Assembly: GCA_039927975.1 (NCBI GenBank)
Contig: JBDSTZ010000164.1
Location: 1-12,772, forward strand
Length of the DNA stretch: 12,772 bases
Source of the DNA: JBDSTZ01 sp039927975
Lineage (GTDB): Bacteria; Pseudomonadota; Gammaproteobacteria; Burkholderiales; Burkholderiaceae_D
Reading direction: 5' to 3'
In this document: one piece after another, positions 1 to 5,678 of the stretch
How the letters are laid out: every line of letters starts with the position of its first letter
Position numbering within the stretch: the stretch's first letter is position 1
The notes under the pieces: generated by a model
Seen by the model: only the letters and a program-made list of their open reading frames with translations
What the model was told of the DNA's origin: nothing
Database searches by the model: none
Program-made: the position numbers and the translations under genes

Positions 1-164
1 CGTGGACGGCGACGATTCCGGCCAAGCGGCGTACCGAGAAGGACGCGCCGGACGGCTGGCATTACGAGGTGGCGCTGACGCAGGCCGACGGCAAGCCGGT
101 GATCGAGCGTTACGAGCGGATCTGCGCCGAGAACAATATCGGCTTCGGCAACGTGGCGAAGTAG
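1..164 (+). CDS. C-terminal end of an unidentified protein (5' truncated)
   Basis: An open frame runs from the window edge (first full codon at base 3) to a TAG at 162-164, giving 53 residues. The visible tail is hydrophilic and contains DGWHYEVALTQADGKPVIER, then a Cys and an ending GFGNVAK. I do not recognise the family, and no membrane segment or catalytic motif is visible. Codon use is GC-rich like the rest of the window, which supports coding. The stop lies inside an 8-bp tandem duplication (AAGTAGGG twice, 159-174). A GC-rich hairpin follows at 180-203. The start lies outside the window. Confidence 0.6.
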   Translation, partial: WTATIPAKRRTEKDAPDGWHYEVALTQADGKPVIERYERICAENNIGFGNVAK

Positions 165-179
165 GGAAGTAGGGATAGT

Positions 180-218
180 GGCGCGGGCTGGGAGGCCCGC
201 GCCGGTGGCGACGTTTTT
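180..218 (+). terminator. Possible terminator hairpin after the first gene
   Basis: GGCGCGGGC (180-188) pairs perfectly with GCCCGCGCC (195-203) around a 6-nt loop. A five-T run follows at 214-218. The T run starts 10 nt after the stem, further than in a classical intrinsic terminator, so this may be a weak or Rho-assisted site. It lies 15 nt after the upstream stop codon, as expected for a terminator. Confidence 0.4.
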
Positions 219-226
219 ACTGCTCG

Positions 227-270
227 GTTATTGCTTCGTTACTGCTGCGTTACTGCTGCGTTACTGCTTC
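227..270. repeat. 11-bp tandem repeat, four units, at the end of the cytochrome gene
   Basis: Four consecutive 11-bp units occupy 227-270: GTTATTGCTTC, GTTACTGCTGC, GTTACTGCTGC and GTTACTGCTTC. The two central units are identical and the outer ones differ by one to two bases. The - strand cytochrome gene stops within the fourth unit (TAA, 261-263). Read on the - strand each unit carries a TAA, and because 11 is not a multiple of 3 successive copies place TAA in different frames. Confidence 0.85.
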
Positions 271-857
271 TTGAGCGCGGCCGGCTGGATCGGCGCCGGC
301 CAGCGCACCTTCGGCTGCTCGGCGTTCGGGTACCAGTGCACCATGTGGCAGCTTTCGCAGGCGGCGTCGATTTTTTCGCCGGCCGCCATCAGGCGCTGCG
401 GACTCTTGGCGTCGATCGCGTCCAGGGCGAGCAGGGCGGCATCCTGCAAGGCGCGGGCGCGCGCGGCGAAGGCCGGGCGGTCCTTCGATATCGAGGCGGC
501 GATCTCGCTCGGCGCCAGGATGCCCGGCACGTGCGCATCCTCGACCTTGCCGACATGGCTCACCTGGCGGCCCTGCATCACCAGCAGGTTGCCCGCTTCG
601 GCCAGCGTGACGGCGTGGCGGCGCAATTGTTGCCATTCCTCGTCGGTTTGCGGATGGTGTTCGACGGTACCCTTGGCGCTCGTTTCGGTGCTGACCGCGT
701 CCCACAGGGTGTCGGCGGAAGGATCGACGATCGACACCATGATGTCCTGGATCGAGGCGCCTGGCAGCGGGCGGGGCGGCACGGGGTCGCGCGCGGTGCA
801 GGCGGACACGGCGGCGACGGCGAAGGCGACGGCGGCGCCCAGAGTGGAAGGTTTCAT
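261..857 (-). CDS. Lipoprotein with a C-terminal c-type haem site (cytochrome c-like)
   Basis: This 198-residue protein starts with a lipoprotein signal ending in VSAC, with the lipidated Cys at residue 20. It is therefore expected to be exported and membrane-anchored on the periplasmic side. Near the C-terminus C167-E-S-C170-H171 is a c-type haem attachment motif. A haem site near the C-terminus of a mostly helical domain resembles class II cytochromes (c'/c556). Met40 in SIQDIM is a possible sixth ligand; this is inference. The start at 855-857 was chosen because the signal peptide begins there; the frame stays open upstream but gives no sensible N-terminus. No clear Shine-Dalgarno sequence precedes the ATG, which follows a run of A's. 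A role in electron transfer is plausible but the partner is unknown. Confidence 0.75.
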   Translation of the reverse strand: MKPSTLGAAVAFAVAAVSACTARDPVPPRPLPGASIQDIMVSIVDPSADTLWDAVSTETSAKGTVEHHPQTDEEWQQLRRHAVTLAEAGNLLVMQGRQVSHVGKVEDAHVPGILAPSEIAASISKDRPAFAARARALQDAALLALDAIDAKSPQRLMAAGEKIDAACESCHMVHWYPNAEQPKVRWPAPIQPAALKKQ

Positions 858-1114
858 TTTTTTACGATTGTAAAGTCGATCGGTAAATACGATTGTTTCG
901 CCGGCGGCGGGCGCAAGCGCGGCGGCGCGAGGCGATACGACGTCAGCACGACATGGGGCGAGCGGCGCCGCCGACGCGCGAACCGCCAGCGTATATGGAC
1001 ATGTTCGCAATGGAAACGAATCAAATCGGATTTGTATATGCGTTTGTTTCGCGTTTAAAATTCACGCTGCAATTCGCCATCCTGACAACTTTAGTAGTTA
1101 ATCAATAAAAATTG

Positions 1115-1143
1115 TTGTCATTGTGTCCTAAGCGGTCTATAAA
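1115..1143 (+). promoter_or_regulatory. Sigma70-type promoter for the 1416 gene cluster
   Basis: TTGTCA (1115-1120) and TATAAA (1138-1143) are separated by exactly 17 bp, each one mismatch from the consensus hexamer. The predicted transcription start is near 1150, giving a leader of about 265 nt before the ATG at 1416. A second weaker candidate lies downstream: TTGTTT at 1215-1220, 17 bp, TAGTAT at 1238-1243. The assignment is by pattern only. Confidence 0.55.
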
Positions 1144-1154
1144 TGTAGCAATGT

Positions 1155-1402
1155 GTAACAAATAGGGCAGTTTCCTTACAATATGGCCTATTGTTACTGC
1201 TAGGGAATGATCCATTGTTTTTTTATAACGTTGGGTGTAGTATGGAGTAATTAGTTTCAGATACGTTACATCAGTGTGGAAATGTAAGGTCTGAAATTAT
1301 TGATGAGGCCCTCCACCTGTCCGCCGCGCAGTCACGCGGACAGAGAGGAACACACTTGGTTGAATCTATAAATTCAACGATGGAAATGCGACCACAGCAT
1401 TT
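1155..1402 (+). promoter_or_regulatory. Structured 5' leader with five successive inverted repeats
   Basis: Inverted repeats seen in order are as follows. GTAACAAATAGG (1155-1166) pairs imperfectly with CCTATTGTTAC (1187-1197). TTTCAGA (1255-1261) pairs with TCTGAAA (1290-1296), and nested inside it TTACAT (1266-1271) pairs with ATGTAA (1282-1287). CTGTCCGC (1317-1324) pairs with GCGGACAG (1336-1343). GTTGAAT (1359-1365) pairs with ATTCAAC (1372-1378). AAATGC (1384-1389) pairs with GCATTT (1397-1402), ending just before the ribosome site at 1406-1410. It could be a regulatory 5' UTR, protein-binding dyads, or a small RNA. I do not recognise a known riboswitch class. Confidence 0.5.
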
Positions 1403-1415
1403 ATAAAGGATGAAA

Positions 1416-1787
1416 ATGCGCAATGCATTTGAAGCGTGGGCACAACGGGATGGTCATATTGTTCGCCGTCGTGAAGACAAGCCGGAGGAATATCTGGTCT
1501 TTGAAACCCAGCGTCGCTGGGTGATCTGGCAAGCGGCCCTGGCGCATGGCAAGGCCACTGCGGCCACCAAGTCGTCGGCCAAGGCCAAGGATGGCGTCGC
1601 CGAGCCGTCGAAGACGGTGGCGCAGAAGCCGGCCGACGAGACCGCCGTGCGCAACCAGGTCCTCAATGAGGTGCTGGATGCTTTCAGCGACCTCGACGAC
1701 AACGCCGGCATCGAAGGCGTGCTCAAGGTGATTCAGGGCTTGAAGAAGAAGCAGAAGTCGCTGGCGGAAGAAAAATCGGCAGGCTGA
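1416..1787 (+). CDS. Small basic protein of unknown function
   Basis: The protein has 123 residues. The N-terminal 45 residues form a compact motif, FEAWA (5-9), then REDKPEEYLVFET and W35/W38, similar in style to short aromatic-rich N-terminal segments of Burkholderiales hypothetical proteins. Residues 46-75 are a low-complexity Lys/Ala linker, and residues 76-123 look helical with a Lys-rich end (GLKKKQK). No enzyme motif is visible. The ATG at 1416 is preferred because AAGGA (1406-1410) lies 5 nt upstream; an in-frame ATG at 1410 overlaps that ribosome site. Its stop TGA shares one base with the next start (TGATG), so the two genes are probably translationally coupled. A nucleic-acid-binding role would fit the charge but is unproven. 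Confidence 0.7.
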   Translation: MRNAFEAWAQRDGHIVRRREDKPEEYLVFETQRRWVIWQAALAHGKATAATKSSAKAKDGVAEPSKTVAQKPADETAVRNQVLNEVLDAFSDLDDNAGIEGVLKVIQGLKKKQKSLAEEKSAG

Positions 1788-1978
1788 TGCAGCAATTCAG
1801 GCACTACAAGGGCGGTCTGTACGAGCTGGTGTGCATTGCCACGCTCGAATCGGACCTGTCCGAGATGATTGTCTATCGCGCGGCCGACGGCTCGATCTGG
1901 ACGCGGCCGCGCGACGTCTTCTTTCAGCTCGTCGAGGTCGATGGCCAGCTGGTGCCGCGCTTCGCGCCGGTGTCCTGA
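1787..1978 (+). CDS. DUF1653 family protein
   Basis: This 63-residue protein matches the DUF1653 pattern throughout: RHYKGGLYEL near the start (residues 5-14), then a strand reading MIVYRAADGSIWTRP, and an end reading VDGQLVPRF. Family members are small, single-domain, mostly beta cytosolic proteins of unknown function, often about 65-75 residues, so this copy is full length. No signal peptide or membrane segment is present. The ATG overlaps the upstream stop by one base, and creA starts 26 nt after its stop, which points to one transcript. Confidence 0.85.
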   Translation: MQQFRHYKGGLYELVCIATLESDLSEMIVYRAADGSIWTRPRDVFFQLVEVDGQLVPRFAPVS

Positions 1979-2004
1979 GACGCAGTTTTTCTGCGAAAGT
2001 GCCC

Positions 2005-2514
2005 ATGAAAACCACACAGATCGCCACACAGATCGCCACACAGATCGCCACACAGGCAGCGCTGGCGCTGGCCTTGTCCGCGCTGGCGGGCTTGGCGGCC
2101 GCCGAAACCATCGGCTCGGTCGACACTGCCTTCAAGCTGATCGGCCCGGACCACAAGGTGGTGGTCGAAGTGTTCGACGACCCCAGGGTCGGCGGCGTCA
2201 GCTGCTATCTGTCGCGCGCCAAGACCGGCGGCATCAAGGGCGCCATCGGGATCGCCGAAGACAAGGCTGAATCGTCGGTGGCCTGCCGCCAGGTCGGCAC
2301 GCTCGCGTTCAAGGGCAAGGTGCCGATGCAGGAAGAGGTGTTTTCCGAGCGCGCCTCGATCTTCTTCAAGCATGTGCGGGTCGTGCGCATGGTCGATGCC
2401 AAGCGCAACACCCTGGTGTACCTGGTGTATTCGGACCGCCTGATCGAGGGCAGTCCGAAGAACAGCGTCACGGCCGTGCCCGTGTTGTCGAACCAAGCAA
2501 TTCCTGTCCAGTAA
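2005..2514 (+). CDS. creA: CreA family periplasmic protein
   Basis: This is a 169-residue member of the CreA family. Diagnostic stretches are VDTAFKLIGPDH (39-50), VEVFDDP, CYLSRAKTGGIKGAIG (67-82), CRQVG, and DAKRNTLVYLVYSDRLIEGS (131-150). The N-terminus is a Sec-type signal peptide with hydrophobic core AALALALSALAGL and likely cleavage after AAA (about residue 33), so the protein is exported. Cys67 and Cys94 could form a disulfide. In E. coli creA lies beside the creBCD regulatory genes, but its biochemical role is not established. The start at 2005 was chosen because the signal peptide begins there; a longer frame from 1831 overlaps the DUF1653 gene and adds no plausible sequence. Only a weak ribosome site is seen. 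The signal-peptide n-region contains an expanded TQIA repeat. Confidence 0.9.
   Translation: MKTTQIATQIATQIATQAALALALSALAGLAAAETIGSVDTAFKLIGPDHKVVVEVFDDPRVGGVSCYLSRAKTGGIKGAIGIAEDKAESSVACRQVGTLAFKGKVPMQEEVFSERASIFFKHVRVVRMVDAKRNTLVYLVYSDRLIEGSPKNSVTAVPVLSNQAIPVQ
2014..2055 (+). repeat. 12-bp tandem repeat inside the creA signal peptide
   Basis: ACACAGATCGCC is repeated three times perfectly (2014-2025, 2026-2037, 2038-2049), followed by a half unit ACACAG (2050-2055). It encodes the tetrapeptide TQIA in frame three times, immediately before the hydrophobic core of the signal peptide. A change in unit number would keep the reading frame. Confidence 0.95.
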
Positions 2515-2538
2515 AAAGTTTCCCTCATGAATGAGCGC

Positions 2539-2569
2539 AAGCTGCCGTAAACAGGGCAGATGCTTTTTT
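2539..2569 (+). terminator. Terminator-like hairpin after creA
   Basis: CTGCC (2542-2546) pairs with GGCAG (2555-2559) around an 8-nt loop. Outer AAGC (2539-2542) can alternatively pair with GCTT (2562-2565) across a small bulge. Six T's follow at 2564-2569. It sits 25 nt after the creA stop and just before the ribosome site of the next gene, so it may end or attenuate the upstream transcript. Confidence 0.5.
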
Positions 2570-2584
2570 CTGGTGGGGGAGACA

Positions 2585-3049
2585 ATGGATACGATTCGAC
2601 TGGGCGGCAAGATGCTGCCGCTGGTGGCCATGCTGGCCTTGCTGTCCGCCCTGGGCGGCTGCGCAACCCTCTCCGATACAACGCAGCAACAGCTAACCGT
2701 GCACGCGATCGCGCAGAACCGCGAAGTGGCCGGTGTCGGTTGTATCTTGAGTAACAAGGCGGGCCGCTGGTTCGTGCTTGCCCCCGGCCGCGTGACGATC
2801 CAGAAGAGCGCGGGCGACCTGGCCATCGATTGCAAGAAGGATGGCCTGGGCGCGGCCAACGAAGTGGTAAGCTCGCGCTTCGACACGGGCAAAATGATCG
2901 GCAATGTGATCATCAGCGGCGGCCTCGGTTACCTGGCCGACAAGCGCTCGGGCGCCGGTTTCGATTATCCAAGCACCCTGACCGTGCTGCTGCAAGCCGC
3001 GCCAGCGGCCGTTGAAGAGGCGCCGGTCAATGCCACGGTGATGTTCTAG
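2585..3049 (+). CDS. Small lipoprotein of unknown function
   Basis: This 154-residue protein has a classical lipoprotein signal: MDTIRLGGK, a hydrophobic stretch, and lipobox LGGC with the lipidated Cys at residue 26. The mature part has two further Cys (53 in VGCILSN and 83 in IDCKKDG), possibly a disulfide, and a glycine-rich segment GNVIISGGLGYLADKRSGAG followed by FDYP (106-129). A membrane-embedded or surface beta/glycine motif of this kind is common in uncharacterised proteobacterial lipoproteins. The ATG at 2585 is preferred over one at 2531 because the GGGGGA-type ribosome site (2576-2581) lies just upstream and the signal peptide then has normal length. Its stop overlaps the stop of the convergent receiver gene within CTAG (3046-3049). 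Function unknown. Confidence 0.75.
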   Translation: MDTIRLGGKMLPLVAMLALLSALGGCATLSDTTQQQLTVHAIAQNREVAGVGCILSNKAGRWFVLAPGRVTIQKSAGDLAIDCKKDGLGAANEVVSSRFDTGKMIGNVIISGGLGYLADKRSGAGFDYPSTLTVLLQAAPAAVEEAPVNATVMF

Positions 3050-3483
3050 GCATCGCGCCCCGGCGCCGCCACGGCGTCGACGGCGGCGATCAGCGCGCCG
3101 GCGTCGAACGGCCTCGCAAGAAAGTCCACCGCGCCAAGCGCACCGGCCTCGCGCGCGTGCGCCGCGTTCTCTCCCGCCGCGATGAACACCACCGGCACAG
3201 CCGCGCCATCGCGCTGGCACAGCGCCCGATACAGGGCGATACCCGACATGCCAGCCAAATCCACATCGAGCACCAGGCAGGCGATATGCGCCGGTTCGGC
3301 GGCGAGAAAATCTTCGGCCGACGCGAAGCCGAGCGCCTTGTGGCCGGCGGCCGTCAACTCATGCAGCAAGGCCTGGCGCAAGTCGGGGTCGTCATCGACC
3401 AGCACCACCGAGGCTTGCCCGGCATGTTGGGAAGCGTGCTCCGTGGCGGAGTGCTCTTGGGTGGAGTGGAAGTGGTGGGCCAT
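3046..3483 (-). CDS. Stand-alone response-regulator receiver domain with atypical active site
   Basis: This 145-residue protein consists of a His-rich N-terminal tail (residues 1-22, seven His) and one receiver domain, with no output domain. The acidic cluster is VLVDDDPDLR (D30-D32) and the phosphoacceptor is D73 in LVLDVDLAGMSG. The GAVDFLARPFD block resembles the FixJ/NarL receiver end. The usual Thr/Ser of strand 4 is Ala102 (VVFIAAG), and the invariant Lys before the cis-proline is Arg124 (ARPF). Both residues normally bind or stabilise the phosphoryl group, so signalling by phosphorylation may be altered. No partner kinase is present in the window. Its stop overlaps the convergent lipoprotein stop by 4 bases. 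Confidence 0.85.
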   Translation of the reverse strand: MAHHFHSTQEHSATEHASQHAGQASVVLVDDDPDLRQALLHELTAAGHKALGFASAEDFLAAEPAHIACLVLDVDLAGMSGIALYRALCQRDGAAVPVVFIAAGENAAHAREAGALGAVDFLARPFDAGALIAAVDAVAAPGRDA

Positions 3484-3563
3484 GGGCCCACCATAGCGCC
3501 CTTTCGGCTCAGGCGCAAATAAGAGGTCGGCAATGGCGCGCGGGAATACCGGCGCCGTGCGGG

Positions 3564-3585
3564 CGGGCGCGGGGCGCGCCCGTTT
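3564..3585 (-). terminator. GC-rich hairpin between the cupin and receiver genes
   Basis: CGGGCGCG (3564-3571) pairs perfectly with CGCGCCCG (3575-3582) around a 3-nt loop. It lies between the cupin stop (3613) and the receiver start (3483), downstream of the cupin on the - strand. The only T run follows it on the + strand (3583-3585), so as a - strand terminator it lacks a U-tract. It is a likely strong RNA hairpin of uncertain role. Confidence 0.35.
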
Positions 3586-3612
3586 GCCGCTTCTGCCGGT
3601 CCGTCCGGCCTG

Positions 3613-3999
3613 TCAGTGACCGTGCTGCGTCTCGTACTCGTCGGCCTCGGCCTTGGTGGCGTGGACGATGCCATCCGGATGCTCGGGCGGGGTGTACAGG
3701 GTGTACAGGCGCAGCGGCTCGCTGCCGGAGGTGTTGATGACATTGTGTTCGGTGCCGGCCGGGATCACCACGGCGGTGCCGTCTTCGAGCTGGTGTTCTT
3801 CGCCGTCGAGGATGGCGACGCCGCGGCCCTGTTCGACCCGGATGAACTAGTCGTGGCCGGTGTGATGCTCCATGCCGATCTCTTCGTTCGGCCGCAAGGT
3901 CATGATCACGAGCTGGCTGCGCGCCGTGGTGTACAGCACTTCGCGGAAATTCTCGCCTTCGAGCGTCTTTTGTTCAATGTTGATGCTGTAGCCGGACAT
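3613..3999 (-). pseudogene. Cupin-domain gene interrupted by an in-frame amber codon
   Basis: Reading from the ATG at 3997-3999, with ribosome site AGGAGA (4005-4010) upstream, gives a cupin of the small cupin_2 type. The first 50 codons include the metal-site segment MEHHTGHD. Codon 51 (3847-3849) is TAG, where relatives of this cupin type have Gln in the DQFIRVEQG stretch. The frame then continues without any shift through IPAGTEHN and RLYTLYTPPEHPDG to a TGA at 3613-3615, 128 codons in all. A single C-to-T change (CAG to TAG) explains the break. The 50-residue product would lack half the beta barrel. Alternatives are a sequencing error, amber suppression or readthrough. I see no good restart codon after the stop. 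Confidence 0.8.
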
Positions 4000-4073
4000 G
4001 GGATTCTCCTGAGATGAAGGTGAAACTGACTTGAGCGTTTGACGCGCGCGAGCGGCTTTGGTTGGCCGTCCGC

Positions 4074-4089
4074 GCGCGCCAGGGCGCGC
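4074..4089 (-). terminator. GC-only hairpin downstream of pepA
   Basis: GCGCGCC (4074-4080) and GGCGCGC (4083-4089) form a perfect inverted repeat with a 2-bp centre, 10 nt beyond the pepA stop. No T run follows on the - strand. It could stall transcription or protect the 3' end; an intrinsic terminator is not proven. Confidence 0.3.
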
Positions 4090-4098
4090 CAGCGGCTG

Positions 4099-5592
4099 TC
4101 AGGTGCGATTGATCAGGAAGGTCGACAGCAGCGGCACCGGCCGCCCGGTCGCGCCCTTGGCGCCGCCCGACTTCCAGGCGGTGCCGGCGATGTCGAGGTG
4201 GGCCCACGTGTACTTGCGGGTGAAGTTTTCCAGGAAGCAGGCGGCGGTGACGCTGGCGCCGCCCGGGGTGCCGATGTTGGCCAGGTCGGCGAAGTTGGAC
4301 TTGAGCTGCTCGTTGTAGGCTTCCTCGATCGGCAGGCGCCAGGCGGTGTCGTTGGCTTCCTTGCCGGCGGCCAGCAATTCCATCGCCAGCTGCTCGTGCT
4401 CGTCGTCGCCGCGGGTGAACAGGCCGGAATTGTGATTTCCCAGTGCGACGATGCAGGCGCCGGTGAGGGTGGCGATGTCGATCACGGCGGCCGGGTTGAA
4501 GCGCTCGCAGTAGGTGAGGGCGTCGCACAGGATCAGGCGGCCTTCGGCGTCGGTGTTGAGCACTTCGATCGTCAGGCCGTTCATCGAGGTGTCGATGTCG
4601 CCCGGCTTGGTGGCGCGGCCCGACGGCATGTTTTCGCAGCTGGCGATGACGCCGATCACGTTCAGTTTCAAGCCCATCTCGCCGATCGCGCGGAAGGTGC
4701 CGAGCACCGAGGCGGCGCCGCACATGTCGTACTTCATCTCGTCCATGCCGGGACCGGGCTTGATCGAGATGCCGCCGGTGTCGAAGGTGATGCCCTTGCC
4801 GACCAGCACCACCGGCGCATCCTTCGGCTTGCCGCCCATGTGCTTGAGCACGATGAATTTGGGCGGCTCCTCGCTGCCGTTGGTGACCGACAGGAAGCTG
4901 CCCATCTTGAGCGCTTCGAGTTGCTTGCGTTCGAGCACTTCGACGTCGAATTTGTACTCCTTGGCCAGTTTCTTGGCGGTGTTGGCCAGGTAAGTGGGGG
5001 TGCAGACGTTGGCCGACAGATTGCCCAGTTCCTTGGTCAGGTCCATGCCGCGCGCGATCGCCAGCGCCTGGGTCAGGGCCGGTTTGAGGTCGCGCCCGCC
5101 GGGCACGGCGACGGTGACCTTGCGCACGCCGGCCGGGGCCGGGTCCTTCTTGCTTTTCTGCGCGTCGGTGCGAAACACGCTGTCGTGGGCGGCGACGACG
5201 ATGGCGCGCAGGGCCCAGGCCGGGTCGCGCGATTTCACATCTTCGAGCGGTAATGCGATAATGGCGTCCGCGGCGCCGAGCGAGGCGAAGGCCTTGAGGG
5301 TGGCGCCAACGGCCGAGGTGAAGCTTTTTTCGCTGGGCGCCTCGTCGGCGCCGAGGCCGACGAGCAGCACGCGGGCCGCGCCGGCGCCGGCGATACCGCG
5401 CAGCAGCAGGGTCGAACCGGGCTTGCCGGTGATGTCGCCGGACTTGAGCGCGGCGCTGATGTCGCCCGCTTGATCAAAGGCTTTGGCCGCCTGCGACAGT
5501 TTTTTGTTTTCATAGACTCCCACCGCGACGCAGCCGGATTTGGCGGAGGCGATGGTGTTTTTTGTGTCGAATGCTTTTATGCTAAAGTCCAT
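4099..5592 (-). CDS. pepA: Leucyl aminopeptidase (M17 family)
   Basis: This 497-residue cytosolic metallopeptidase removes N-terminal residues, especially Leu, from peptides using two divalent metal ions. E. coli PepA has 503 residues, and the order of key residues is preserved: K266 and D271 in VGKGITFDTGG, K278 in SIKPG, D289 in KYDMCGAAS, and D348, E350 and R352 in the family signature NTDAEGRL. The N-terminal domain (about 1-165) is the variable part that in E. coli also binds DNA. The start MDFSIKAFD at 5592 fits the family; a longer frame to 5715 runs into lptF and is rejected. GGAG lies about 10 nt upstream of the ATG. The gene is divergent from lptF, a frequent proteobacterial arrangement. 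Confidence 0.97.
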   Translation of the reverse strand: MDFSIKAFDTKNTIASAKSGCVAVGVYENKKLSQAAKAFDQAGDISAALKSGDITGKPGSTLLLRGIAGAGAARVLLVGLGADEAPSEKSFTSAVGATLKAFASLGAADAIIALPLEDVKSRDPAWALRAIVVAAHDSVFRTDAQKSKKDPAPAGVRKVTVAVPGGRDLKPALTQALAIARGMDLTKELGNLSANVCTPTYLANTAKKLAKEYKFDVEVLERKQLEALKMGSFLSVTNGSEEPPKFIVLKHMGGKPKDAPVVLVGKGITFDTGGISIKPGPGMDEMKYDMCGAASVLGTFRAIGEMGLKLNVIGVIASCENMPSGRATKPGDIDTSMNGLTIEVLNTDAEGRLILCDALTYCERFNPAAVIDIATLTGACIVALGNHNSGLFTRGDDEHEQLAMELLAAGKEANDTAWRLPIEEAYNEQLKSNFADLANIGTPGGASVTAACFLENFTRKYTWAHLDIAGTAWKSGGAKGATGRPVPLLSTFLINRT

Positions 5593-5678
5593 TTGATATT
5601 TTCTCCATGATCTTCGTGTGCTTGGGTTAAGTCGCGCCTTGCCCGATTTCCGATGTAACTTCTGATTATAACTATCGA
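5593..5678. promoter_or_regulatory. Divergent pepA / lptF promoter region
   Basis: Only 86 bp separate the two start codons. On the - strand a perfect TATAAT lies at 5665-5670. On the + strand TATAAC lies at 5667-5672, so the two -10-like boxes overlap in one AT-rich patch. No good -35 hexamer is visible for either. If the + box is used, the lptF transcript would start at or next to its ATG. Pattern-based and unverified. Confidence 0.35.

Larger units (their letters stand above)
858..1415. other. Intergenic region: divergent upstream DNA and long leader
   Basis: No convincing gene lies here. The left part (858-1010) is GC-rich upstream DNA of the - strand cytochrome gene. It contains a direct repeat TACGATTGT at 863-871 and 888-896, 25 bp apart. 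From about 1040 the sequence becomes clearly AT-richer than its surroundings and holds a sigma70-type promoter and a series of inverted repeats, listed separately. Short open frames such as 1207-1254 (MIHCFFITLGVVWSN) lack a properly spaced ribosome site. Confidence 0.6.

Noticed and set aside
231..1058. + strand frame opposite the cytochrome gene
   Set aside because: The - strand frame has a lipobox and CxxCH motif; the + frame has none.
1183..1254. Mini-frames MAYCYC (1183-1203) and MIHCFFITLGVVWSN (1207-1254) as leader peptides
   Set aside because: Neither has a properly spaced ribosome site, and codons show no clear attenuation run; chance is likely.
4039..5253. Long + strand frame (404 codons) antisense to pepA
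   Set aside because: pepA on the - strand carries all catalytic residues; the + frame is a compositional shadow.
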